64,000 nucleotides of DNA from an uncultured Burkholderiaceae bacterium (GTDB taxonomy: Bacteria; Pseudomonadota; Gammaproteobacteria; Burkholderiales; Burkholderiaceae). Location: positions 35,614-99,613 of the forward strand of contig CALMPB010000155.1 of the NCBI GenBank assembly GCA_937871985.1. Reading direction: 5' to 3'. Every line of letters starts with the position of its first letter. Position 1 is the stretch's first letter. A program made the position numbers and the translations under genes. The notes beneath the pieces were generated by a model. The model was not told the origin of the DNA. It ran no database searches and saw only the letters and a list, made by a program, of their open reading frames with translations. Of the stretch, positions 8,489-17,718 are shown in pieces.

Positions 8489-11400
8489 ATGGCCGACCAA
8501 ATGGAAAACTCGAACGATCAGATGCACCAGACCTACCGTGCTCGTCCCGAGCCCGGCCAGTTGGTAGAGGTTCGTCGGCGCCAGTGGGTCGTGGCGGATG
8601 TCACCTCGTCGAAACTGGAGTCGGCTTCAACCTCGCAGAACTGCGTGACGCTGTCTTCTATCGACGAGGGCGGTCTCGGCGAGGAGCTGGAAGTCATCTG
8701 GGAGATCGAACCCGGTGCACAAGTCATAGAGCGGGCGGGCCTGCCTTCCATTACCGGGCAAGATGATTCCGACACGCTCGAAGCCTTCCTGGATGCAGTG
8801 CGATGGGGCGCCGCCACCAATGCAGACCGAGGGTTTCTACAGGCACCGTTCCGCAGTGGCGTCAGCATCGAGGACTTTCAGCTCGACCCTCTGGTACGCG
8901 CCATCGATATGGCCCGCGTCAACCTGCTCATCGCTGACGACGTCGGCTTGGGCAAGACCATCGAGGCGGGGCTGGTCATTCAGGAGATGCTGCTCCGGCA
9001 CCGTGCCCGCACCGTCTTGATCATCTGTCCTGCATCCCTTCAGGAGAAATGGCGCATCGAGATGCTGGAGAAGTTCGGCCTCGACTTCCGCGTGGTCGAC
9101 ACTGCCTACATCAAGCAGTTGCGGCGCGAACGCGGCATCCACGCCAACCCTTGGACATCTCATCCGCGCCTCATCGCCTCGATGGACTGGGTCAAGAGTG
9201 GCGAGGGGCTGCGCGCCATGCGCGATGTCCTGCCTCCCCATGCCGGCCATCCACGCAAGTTCGATCTACTGGTCGTCGACGAAGCGCACAACATCGCCCC
9301 CGCCGCCGGGGCTCACTACGCCCTTGAGAGTCAGCGGACCCGCTTCATCCGTGCGATCAGCCCGCATTTCCAGCATCGCCTGTTCCTGACCGCGACGCCG
9401 CACAACGGCTACACCGAGTCGTTCACCTCACTGCTGGAGTTGCTGGACGATCAACGCTTCGCCCGCAACATCCTCCCCGACGAGAAGCAGCTGAGCCAGG
9501 TGATGATCCGTCGCCTGAAGAGCGATCTCGTCGATGCTGACGGCAAGCCCCTGTATGCCCAGCGCAAGCTCCAGGCGCTGGCGGTCCCATACACGGATGA
9601 GGAACGGGAGATCCACCAGAAGCTGAACGATTACTGTGCCAGCCGCGAAAAGGACGCGGAGAAGACCGGCGGCACCTTCGGTACCTCATTCGTCAACCAA
9701 CTGCTCAAGAAGCGCCTGTTCTCGTCGCCCGCCGCGTTCGCGTCCACGCTCGAAAAGCACATCGCTTCACTATCGAATGGCACCAAGCCCAAGGCTCGAG
9801 ATGCCATGGCCGAGCGCATCCTGCGCAAAGCCATCCTGAAAGCAGACGAGGATTACGCCGACGACCAGGAAGTCGAGAATGCTCAATCGGAAGCCGTCGA
9901 GGAGGCATCACGCCGATCCCAGCCGCTGACTCACGAACAGCAACATATGCTGACGGATCTGAGGCAATGGGCGCAGCGCGCCAAGAACCAGACCGACTCC
10001 AAGGCCAGAGCTATCCTCGATTGGCTCTCAGCCAATCTGAAACCGGGAGGCCAGTGGAACGATCGCAGGGTGATCCTGTTTACCGAATACCGCACCACCC
10101 ACCAGTGGATGCACGAGATCCTCGCCAGCCATGGTTTCGGTGGCGAACGACTCGGTCTGCTCCACGGAGGACTCACCCAGGATGAGCGTGAGCCCATCAA
10201 GGCAGCCTTCCAGGCATCTCCCAAGGATTCCCCCGTCCGCATCCTGCTCGCCACCGATGCGGCCTCCGAAGGTATCGACCTGCAGAACCACTGTAACTGC
10301 CTCATTCACCTGGAGATCCCGTACAACCCCAATGTGATGGAGCAGCGTAACGGTCGTATCGACCGTCACGGACAACGCGAAAAAGAGGTGCTGATCTGGC
10401 ACCCTGTTGACGGCGGTGACGAAAGCCACGCCTCGGTCGGTGGCCATGGTGACGACATCCTGCGTGCGCTGCGCAAACTGGAGTCGATGCGCGCCGACAT
10501 GGGCAGCGTCAATCCGGTCATCGCGCCCCAGATGTCCGGACTCATCGACGGCTCGCTGAAGGATCTGGACACCCGCCTCGCGGAGGCCAAGATTGCCAAG
10601 GCCAGGCGCTTCGTGCGCGCCGAACGCGAGCTGAAAGAGCGTGTCGCTAAGCTCCATGAACGGCTCCTCGCCACCCAGCAGGATTTTCACCTCACGCCCG
10701 ATCACATCCAGATGGCGGTGAAGACTAGTCTCGCGCTGGCGGGTCGCCCCCCGTTGGAACCCGTCGCCCTCGCAGATGCGCCCCAAGGCAGCGCATTCAG
10801 GATGCCACCCCTCTCGGGATCATGGGCGCGCTGTCTGGAGGGCCTGCGTCACCCGCATACCCAGCAGATACGCCCCATCACCTTCGACCACGCCGTGGCC
10901 AAGGGGCGAGACGATGTCGTCTTGGTCCACCTGAATCATCGATTGGTGCAGATGTGCCTGCGGCTGTTGCGCGCCGAGGTCTGGGCGCAGGATGACGTGA
11001 AGAAACTCCATCGCGTCACCGTGCGCACATTGCCGGATGGCAGCATCGAGGGTCCGGCTGTGGTCGTCATCTCGCGGCTGGTCATCACCGGCGGCAACCA
11101 CCATCGCCTTCACGAGGAACTGACCGTCTCGGGCGGCTATCTGCGCGATCAGTCGTTCCGGCGCGAAGAGGGCGTCACGCGTGTCCAGCAGTGGCTGGAT
11201 GAGGCGCAGCCCATCACAGCGAACGATTCGCTGTTCGATGTCCTTCGGGTGCGCTTCGATCGCACTCGACCCGCCATCCTGCAGGCGGTCGATGCCCGCT
11301 CGAAGGATCGACTCAAGTTTCTGGCCAACACACTGCAGACCCGCAAGCAACGAGAGTTGGACGACATCAGTGCCGTGCTGGACGAACTCGAGAAGGCGAT

Positions 11401-11641
11401 CCAGAGTGAACTGAAAAAGGACCAGCAGCCCGAGCAGATGTCGCTGTTCACCGAGGACGAGCGCACCCAGCTCAGGCGCGATACCGCAGCGCTGGAGGCG
11501 CGCCTCGCGCGCATTCCGGCCGAGCGCATTCAGGAGGTCCAGGCCATCGAGACCCGCTATGCCAAGCTTGATGATCGCACCTTCCCTGTTGCCGTCGTCT
11601 TCCTGGTTCCCGAGTCAGCCATGGATGGGGGTGCGGCATGA
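8489..11641 (+). CDS. drmD: DISARM protein DrmD, SNF2-type helicase
   Basis: A 1050-residue SNF2/superfamily 2 ATPase, hallmark of class 1 DISARM. The ATG at 8489 follows AGGAAG; longer in-frame extension runs into vsr and was rejected. Walker A is DDVGLGKTIEAG (around residue 150), motif II is VVDEAHN (264), motif III LTATPHNGY, and motifs V/VI are ATDAASEGIDL and RNGRIDRHGQ (around 620). A long C-terminal, partly coiled-coil region follows (about 970-1040). The stop overlaps the drmMI start (ATGA). Known class 1 systems use DrmD together with DrmMI; its exact biochemical role is not visible here. Confidence 0.93.
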   Translation: MADQMENSNDQMHQTYRARPEPGQLVEVRRRQWVVADVTSSKLESASTSQNCVTLSSIDEGGLGEELEVIWEIEPGAQVIERAGLPSITGQDDSDTLEAFLDAVRWGAATNADRGFLQAPFRSGVSIEDFQLDPLVRAIDMARVNLLIADDVGLGKTIEAGLVIQEMLLRHRARTVLIICPASLQEKWRIEMLEKFGLDFRVVDTAYIKQLRRERGIHANPWTSHPRLIASMDWVKSGEGLRAMRDVLPPHAGHPRKFDLLVVDEAHNIAPAAGAHYALESQRTRFIRAISPHFQHRLFLTATPHNGYTESFTSLLELLDDQRFARNILPDEKQLSQVMIRRLKSDLVDADGKPLYAQRKLQALAVPYTDEEREIHQKLNDYCASREKDAEKTGGTFGTSFVNQLLKKRLFSSPAAFASTLEKHIASLSNGTKPKARDAMAERILRKAILKADEDYADDQEVENAQSEAVEEASRRSQPLTHEQQHMLTDLRQWAQRAKNQTDSKARAILDWLSANLKPGGQWNDRRVILFTEYRTTHQWMHEILASHGFGGERLGLLHGGLTQDEREPIKAAFQASPKDSPVRILLATDAASEGIDLQNHCNCLIHLEIPYNPNVMEQRNGRIDRHGQREKEVLIWHPVDGGDESHASVGGHGDDILRALRKLESMRADMGSVNPVIAPQMSGLIDGSLKDLDTRLAEAKIAKARRFVRAERELKERVAKLHERLLATQQDFHLTPDHIQMAVKTSLALAGRPPLEPVALADAPQGSAFRMPPLSGSWARCLEGLRHPHTQQIRPITFDHAVAKGRDDVVLVHLNHRLVQMCLRLLRAEVWAQDDVKKLHRVTVRTLPDGSIEGPAVVVISRLVITGGNHHRLHEELTVSGGYLRDQSFRREEGVTRVQQWLDEAQPITANDSLFDVLRVRFDRTRPAILQAVDARSKDRLKFLANTLQTRKQRELDDISAVLDELEKAIQSELKKDQQPEQMSLFTEDERTQLRRDTAALEARLARIPAERIQEVQAIETRYAKLDDRTFPVAVVFLVPESAMDGGAA

Positions 11642-14600
11642 GCAATCACGACCTGCACCACGACTGGCTGGCGCTGATCGAGATCTCCGGCCCGTTCCTC
11701 GCCGTTCCCGTTCTCAAGGAGGCATTTCCCCAAGGCCTGGAAGAGCTCGACGGAATCAAGCGCAAACGGCTGCGACAGGCCTACGAGGAATGGCGTGAGG
11801 CGCTCGAGACGGATGATCCACAATTTCCCGAGCTGCACGCCGCCTGGATCGATGAGGTACTGGCGCGTGGTCTGGAACTCGATGAGGATGGCAAAGGCGA
11901 CGTCCTAAAGCGCGCCGACTGGTGCGCGGCCAACCTGAGTGTCAGCCTGCCCGAGCATGGCGTGACGCTGTTCCCGGGTCTCGCCGTCATCGACGAGCAA
12001 CGGGCCAACAAGCCGCTGATGCTCATCCACACCTACGGTCAGGACGTCGACCTCGATGCCACCTTGAAGTTGGATGGATGGGCCGCCACCCCGGCCGATC
12101 GCATGGTTCAGTTGTGCCGCGCCACCGGCTGCCGCCTCGGGCTGGTGACCAATGGCGAGCGCTGGATGCTGGTCGACGCCCCAGTAGGCGCCGTCACCAC
12201 CTTCGCCAATTGGTACGCCCGCATCTGGAGCCAGGAGCCCATCACCCTGCAGGCCTTCGTGCACCTGCTGGGCATTCGTCGCTTTTTCGTCGATGAAGCC
12301 GAGCAACTGCCGGCACTGTTCGATCGCTCGCTGAAGTATCAGGACGAAGTCACCGACGTCCTCGGTGAGCAGGTGCGGCGCGCCGTGGAAGTGCTGATCC
12401 AGGCGCTCGACAAGGCCGACCAGGACCGCGACCGCGAGTTGCTGCGCGACGTGAAGGAGCCCGTGCTCTACGAGGCCGCGCTGACGGTGATGATGCGGCT
12501 GGTGTTCCTGCTCTCCGCCGAGGAGCGTGGCTTGCTGTTGCTCGGCGATGAACGCTACGAGGCCAACTACGCGCTCTCGACCTTGCGTATGCAATTGCGC
12601 AAGGAATCCGAGGAGATCCTCGAACGCCGCTGGGATGCCTGGTCGCGCCTGCTGGCCATCTTCCGCGCCGTGTTCGGCGGTATCGAACACGAGAACCTGC
12701 GCCTGCCCGTACTGGGTGGCTCGCTGTTCGACCCGGATCGCTTTCCTTTCCTCGAGGGCCGCGCCAAGGGCTCCGATTGGCGCATCGACACGGCCAAACC
12801 GCTGCCGATCGACAACCGCACCGTGCTGCTGTTGCTCGAGGCCATTCAGCAGTTCCAGGGTCGAACGCTGTCCTACCGAGCACTGGACGTGGAGCAGATC
12901 GGCTACGTCTACGAGGGCCTGCTGGAACGCACCGTCAAGCGCACCGCCGAGGTCACGCTGGAACTGGATGGCACCAAGAACGCCAAGGCGCCCTGGGTCA
13001 AGTTAGCCGAGTTGGAATCCGCCCGCCTCGACGGCGCCGAACGCCTGGCCGATTTGCTTCAGGAGCGCTCCGGCAGTTCCGCCAGCCGTGTGCGCAACGA
13101 TCTGGCCAAGCCGGTCGACGACACACTTGCCGACCGTCTGCTGGCCGCCTGCCATGGGGATACCAGCCTTCGTAACCGCATCAAGCCCTTTGCCCATCTA
13201 GTGCGCACCGATCCATGGGGCTACCCGCTGGTCTACCCCGCTGGGGCCTTCATCGTCACCACCGGTTCCGACCGGCGCGAGACTGGCACCCACTACACGC
13301 CGAAATCGCTGACCGAGGCCATCGTTACCGAGACGTTGACGCCGATCGCCTATGTGGGACCAGCAGACGGCAAGCCGCGTGAGCAGTGGGTGTTGAAGTC
13401 GCCTGCCGAACTGCTGGACCTGAAGATCTGCGACCCAGCCATGGGCTCGGGCGCGTTCCTGGTGCAAGCCTGCCGCTGGCTGGCTGATCGCCTGGTCGAG
13501 GCCTGGTCACAGGCCGAAGGCAGCGGAGAGACGGTGAGCGTGGATGGCGAAGTGCTGGATGTGCCGGACACCAAGGAGCCGCTGCCCCGCGACACCGAGG
13601 CCCGCACTGTGATCGCCCGCCGCCTCATCGCCGAGCGCTGCCTCTACGGTGTGGACCTGAATCCCCTTGCGGTCGAACTCGCCAAGCTCTCCATCTGGCT
13701 GGTGACGCTTGCCAAGGGACGTCCCTTTGGCTTTCTCGACCACAACTTGCGTTGCGGTGACAGTCTTCTCGGCATTCACCGGCTGGATCAGATCACCGAA
13801 CTCTCCATGACGCCGACTGGCAAGGGCCAGCAACGCTTGTTCGGGCAGAACATCGAGCGGGCGGTACATGAGGCGATCGAGTTGCGGCAGCGACTGCGCC
13901 AGATGCCGATTCGTGACATCCGCGACGTCGAGGCCATGGCGCGACTAGATGCCGATGCACGCCAGAAGCTCGAAGTGCCGGAGTGCATCGCCGATGCGTT
14001 CATCGGGGAGGTGTTCGCAGCGGGCGGCAGTGGGTCGGGGCTGGAGAACGCCTTGGCATCGCTGGTCGTCCAGGCCGGACAGGCAATCGACGGGGACCAC
14101 GACGCGCTCGCCTTGATGCGTCGGAAGTCAGCTGCCGCACTCTCGACCGATCTGCCCGCCGACAAGACCGCGAGGCGGCCTTTCCACTGGCCGCTGGAGT
14201 TCCCGGAAGTCTTCGCGCGCGAACGCGCCGGCTTCGATGCTCTGGTGGGGAACCCCCCATTCATTACCGGTAAGAGAATTTCAACGGTACTGGGCGGAAC
14301 ATATCAAAACTATCTCAAGGCTACTGTCCAAGACAGCAAGGGGGCAGCCGATCTCGTAGTCTTTTTCTTCAGACGCGCATTTTCTGTAAGTAGAAACGGG
14401 GGTCTGATCGGGTTGATCGGCACAAAATCGATATCAGAAGGGGACTCTCGTATCGTTGGGTTGGCTTGGCTTCTAACGAACGGAGCGCACCTCGTTTGGG
14501 CGAAACATGAGATTAGATGGCCCGGTTCAGCCAGTGTAATTGTCAGCCTCATCGTCCTTCATCGGGGAAGGTGGACGGGACAAGTCTCCTTAAATGGAAG

Positions 14601-15963
14601 AGACGTCCCTGGCATTGGCAGCAATCTGATGGTGGAGTCAAAGACTGGCGTGCCTTCCGAGCCTTATGCACTGAAAAGCAATGATAGCCGGCGATCCGAT
14701 GGCATCAAGATTCAAGGTGACGGCTTCATCCTCACTGAGGAGGAGCGGCGCATTTTATTGATGCAGGGACAAGAGAATGAAGCCGTAATCTCCCGATACT
14801 TGACTGGTAAGGATCTCGCGCAAAACCCGCTCTCTGAGCCATCAGATTGGATTATTAACTTTGGTCAGATGCCACGGAGTACGGCAGAGCGGTATCGGGC
14901 TGCATTCAATCACGTAGAAACCCATGTCAAACCTTACAGGGATAAGTTGACGGGTCAGATTCATGAGTCCGACTTTTGGAAGTTCTGGGACAAGCGTGAA
15001 AGCTTCTTCGCAGCAATGAGAGGACAGGGAAGAATTCTTGCTTGTCCCTCTACTGCAAAATACTTGTTAATGGTCTTTGTCGATGAGAGCCTCGTTCCTT
15101 CGCATAGCGTCAAGCTTTTCGCGTACTCGGATGATGAGAGCTTTACGACAATGCAATCTATCGTGCATGAGGTTTGGGCGCGACAGCATAGTGGGAAGCT
15201 TGGTCAAACCCTTGCGTACAACCTTTCAAGAGCGTTTGCCACTTTCCCGTGGCCTCACGAGAAACCCGCAGCCGGGTGTGGCTCGTCGCTCTTGAGATTG
15301 CGTCATGCACTCTGTGCTGAAAGGCGCATTGGCCTGACCGATCTCTACAACTTGATGCATTCTCCGTTGGAGGTGGATGCCGACGTTGAACGGCTTCGTA
15401 GTGCTCACGTCAAGATTGACCAGGAAACCATAGCGGCCTACGGCTGGGACGACCTGGACCTCGAACACGACTTCCACGAAGTGCCGTATTTGCCCGAGAA
15501 CGACCGGGTGCGCTTTACCATCTCGGAGATCGCGCGTGTCGAAGTGCTGCGGCGGCTGTCGGAGTTGAACCGGCAGCGATACGAGGAAGAAGTCGCCCTA
15601 GGCTTGCACGGAAAAGCCACAAGCTCCGGGCTCAACAAACCTCGCACTGCGCGTGCTCAGAACGCGCCCGTTCAACAGCCATCATTCGACTTTGATGTCA
15701 CCCCGGCCAATGAGGGCGCCTACCTCAAGGTCACCGAGCCAGGCTCCCACGACCACGCCAGCCCCTCACAGGCCATCGCTGAATACTTGAGGGCACATTC
15801 CGGCTGGCACGCCAAGTCCGACATCGTCGCCGCCATCGGCATCACCGACGGCCAGTGGAATGCTTCGATCGCCGACCTCGTAGCTCGTGGACTCGTCGAA
15901 CGGCATGGAGAACGGCGCGGGGCACGCTATCGGTGGTCAGAAGAACGAACCAGACAGGATTGA
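11638..15963 (+). CDS. drmMI: DISARM adenine-N6 DNA methyltransferase DrmMI
   Basis: A 1441-residue class I SAM-dependent methyltransferase of the type IIG/BREX-like large methylase fold. Motif I is DPAMGSGAFLVQACR (about residue 600); the catalytic motif IV is VGNPPFITG (about 869), diagnostic of N6-adenine or N4-cytosine methylation. The N-terminal 550 residues are a helical domain with no visible nuclease motif. The stretch from about 14270 to 15310, which follows NPPF and should hold target recognition, is clearly AT-richer than the rest of the gene, as if the specificity part had been exchanged. The end has a winged-helix look (SQAIAEYLRAHSGWHAKSDIV). The gene overlaps drmD by 4 bases and ends 6 bases before the ATPase gene. 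Confidence 0.92.
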   Translation: MSNHDLHHDWLALIEISGPFLAVPVLKEAFPQGLEELDGIKRKRLRQAYEEWREALETDDPQFPELHAAWIDEVLARGLELDEDGKGDVLKRADWCAANLSVSLPEHGVTLFPGLAVIDEQRANKPLMLIHTYGQDVDLDATLKLDGWAATPADRMVQLCRATGCRLGLVTNGERWMLVDAPVGAVTTFANWYARIWSQEPITLQAFVHLLGIRRFFVDEAEQLPALFDRSLKYQDEVTDVLGEQVRRAVEVLIQALDKADQDRDRELLRDVKEPVLYEAALTVMMRLVFLLSAEERGLLLLGDERYEANYALSTLRMQLRKESEEILERRWDAWSRLLAIFRAVFGGIEHENLRLPVLGGSLFDPDRFPFLEGRAKGSDWRIDTAKPLPIDNRTVLLLLEAIQQFQGRTLSYRALDVEQIGYVYEGLLERTVKRTAEVTLELDGTKNAKAPWVKLAELESARLDGAERLADLLQERSGSSASRVRNDLAKPVDDTLADRLLAACHGDTSLRNRIKPFAHLVRTDPWGYPLVYPAGAFIVTTGSDRRETGTHYTPKSLTEAIVTETLTPIAYVGPADGKPREQWVLKSPAELLDLKICDPAMGSGAFLVQACRWLADRLVEAWSQAEGSGETVSVDGEVLDVPDTKEPLPRDTEARTVIARRLIAERCLYGVDLNPLAVELAKLSIWLVTLAKGRPFGFLDHNLRCGDSLLGIHRLDQITELSMTPTGKGQQRLFGQNIERAVHEAIELRQRLRQMPIRDIRDVEAMARLDADARQKLEVPECIADAFIGEVFAAGGSGSGLENALASLVVQAGQAIDGDHDALALMRRKSAAALSTDLPADKTARRPFHWPLEFPEVFARERAGFDALVGNPPFITGKRISTVLGGTYQNYLKATVQDSKGAADLVVFFFRRAFSVSRNGGLIGLIGTKSISEGDSRIVGLAWLLTNGAHLVWAKHEIRWPGSASVIVSLIVLHRGRWTGQVSLNGRDVPGIGSNLMVESKTGVPSEPYALKSNDSRRSDGIKIQGDGFILTEEERRILLMQGQENEAVISRYLTGKDLAQNPLSEPSDWIINFGQMPRSTAERYRAAFNHVETHVKPYRDKLTGQIHESDFWKFWDKRESFFAAMRGQGRILACPSTAKYLLMVFVDESLVPSHSVKLFAYSDDESFTTMQSIVHEVWARQHSGKLGQTLAYNLSRAFATFPWPHEKPAAGCGSSLLRLRHALCAERRIGLTDLYNLMHSPLEVDADVERLRSAHVKIDQETIAAYGWDDLDLEHDFHEVPYLPENDRVRFTISEIARVEVLRRLSELNRQRYEEEVALGLHGKATSSGLNKPRTARAQNAPVQQPSFDFDVTPANEGAYLKVTEPGSHDHASPSQAIAEYLRAHSGWHAKSDIVAAIGITDGQWNASIADLVARGLVERHGERRGARYRWSEERTRQD

Positions 15964-15969
15964 CTTGCA

Positions 15970-17718
15970 ATGAAACTACGCGGACTGCGCATTCACAACT
16001 TCCGCTCGATCATCGACGCCGATATCGAGGTGCACGACTACACGATGATCGTCGGCGCGAATAACGCCGGTAAAAGCAATCTCCTCGCCGCCCTACGTGC
16101 TTTCTACGAGGACATCAAGTGGTCCAATGAGGATTTCCCGAAAACCGCCAGTGCTGACGAGGAGGCATGGGTCGAGCTGACCTACGAGCTGACCGATATC
16201 GAATGGGGCGGGTTGGCCGAGAAGTACAAGAATGGAGCCGAAGGCCAGTTTCTGACCGTACGGCGATACTTCGCCTCGAAGGATCGGGTGAAATCCAACC
16301 AGAGCAACATCTACGGCGTCTTGGCCGGAGAGCCCGAGAAAGACCTGTTTTACGGGGCGAAGAACGTCGGCACGGCGAAGGTTGGGCGATTGATTTACAT
16401 CCCCGCACTGACCACGGCAGCGGATCAGATGAAGACGACCGGTCCGTCACCACTGCGGGACATGCTGAATTTCATGCTCAAACGGGTCGTCTCCGATAGC
16501 GCAGCCTACAAAGAGGTCGAGTCGGCGTTCGGCAAGCTGAACGAGGAGGCGCGCGGCGCGGATGGCTTCTTGTCGAAGATCGCCGACCCGATCAATGCGG
16601 CGATTCGGCAATGGGGCATTCGCTTCGATATGTCCGTCAACTCGATCGCGCCCGATGAGATCACCAAGAATCTGGTCAAGCACGGATTTGCCGACGCGAT
16701 GTTGGGCGACACCGTCCTTGCACTGGACAGGTATGGTCACGGTTTTCAGCGATCGTTTTTGTACGAGCTAATCAAGCTCGCGCCGACGTTTGCCGAGGTC
16801 AAGAAGAGCGAGAAGAAGGAGTTCGATCCGGACTTCACACTCATTCTGTTTGAAGAGCCCGAAGCATTCCTTCATCCCGCACAGCAGGAAAACATGGCAT
16901 ATCACCTGCGCCGTCTCGGGGCCGGGGAAGGCCAGCAGGTTATCGTCACTAGCCACTCTCCAATCTTCGTCGGCAAAGTGGCTGATGACCTCTGCCAGAT
17001 CGTCCGCATCCGGCGTGAGAACGGCGTTTCGACGCTCGGACAAATCGAGCGCAGCAAGGTTGCTAACGTTATCGGTGCCGGGCTGGATTTCAAGAAATGC
17101 ATTGAAGCCTATGTCAACGATCAGGCAATACCAGATGACCAGAAGGGTGAGGCAAAGAAGCTCCTTGCCGATGCACAACCCGACGAAGAACTCGCCCATC
17201 AGGAAGAGCGCTTCCGTTATCAACTCTGGCTCGACTCGGATCGCTCCTCAATGTTCTTTGCCGATCGCGTATTGCTCGTCGAGGGAGCGACTGAGAAAGC
17301 GCTGTTCCAGTGGTTGCTGGCGCGTGACTGGCATGAGTTGACCGGTCACCGAATTGCCGTTGTCGATGTCTTGGGGAAATACAACTTTCACCGTTACATT
17401 GCCTTGCTCGAAGGATTTGGCATCCCTTACGGCCTGATGCTCGACGACGATCAAGACAAGCAGCACCACAAAGCCGTCAATGAAATGCTCAAGAACAAGA
17501 CGGGGCCGCATCGCCTCGCGGAGCCGGTGTTTCTTGAGCACTGTATGGAGATTTTCCTCGGCAAGGCGCTTCCTGGGTGCAACGACCAGAAGCCGATCCA
17601 GATTCTGAAAGCGCTTGAGCAAGGCGGGATTGCCACGGAAAAGCTTGATGAACTGAACGCGCTGTTCTTGAAAGCTTTGGCGCTTTCCGCCTTCCGGCCG
17701 GAGGAGGTGCAAGCATGA
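15970..17718 (+). CDS. OLD-type ABC ATPase with C-terminal TOPRIM nuclease domain, inside the DISARM operon
   Basis: A 582-residue protein. The N-terminal part is an SMC/RecF-like ATPase: Walker A VGANNAGKSNLLAALR (residues about 27-42), signature region before LILFEEPEAFLHP (Walker B), and an HSP switch in VTSHSPIFV. The C-terminal part fits a TOPRIM domain: RVLLVEGATEKALFQWLL (the invariant Glu) and GLMLDDDQDK (the Asp cluster). OLD proteins are nucleases driven by such ATPases and are common in phage defence, for example GajA of Gabija. Here it sits between drmMI and drmA, 6 bases after one and overlapping the other by 4 bases, so it is made with the DISARM proteins. Whether it is a true DISARM subunit or a separate defence gene trapped in the operon cannot be decided from sequence. 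Confidence 0.88.
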   Translation: MKLRGLRIHNFRSIIDADIEVHDYTMIVGANNAGKSNLLAALRAFYEDIKWSNEDFPKTASADEEAWVELTYELTDIEWGGLAEKYKNGAEGQFLTVRRYFASKDRVKSNQSNIYGVLAGEPEKDLFYGAKNVGTAKVGRLIYIPALTTAADQMKTTGPSPLRDMLNFMLKRVVSDSAAYKEVESAFGKLNEEARGADGFLSKIADPINAAIRQWGIRFDMSVNSIAPDEITKNLVKHGFADAMLGDTVLALDRYGHGFQRSFLYELIKLAPTFAEVKKSEKKEFDPDFTLILFEEPEAFLHPAQQENMAYHLRRLGAGEGQQVIVTSHSPIFVGKVADDLCQIVRIRRENGVSTLGQIERSKVANVIGAGLDFKKCIEAYVNDQAIPDDQKGEAKKLLADAQPDEELAHQEERFRYQLWLDSDRSSMFFADRVLLVEGATEKALFQWLLARDWHELTGHRIAVVDVLGKYNFHRYIALLEGFGIPYGLMLDDDQDKQHHKAVNEMLKNKTGPHRLAEPVFLEHCMEIFLGKALPGCNDQKPIQILKALEQGGIATEKLDELNALFLKALALSAFRPEEVQA

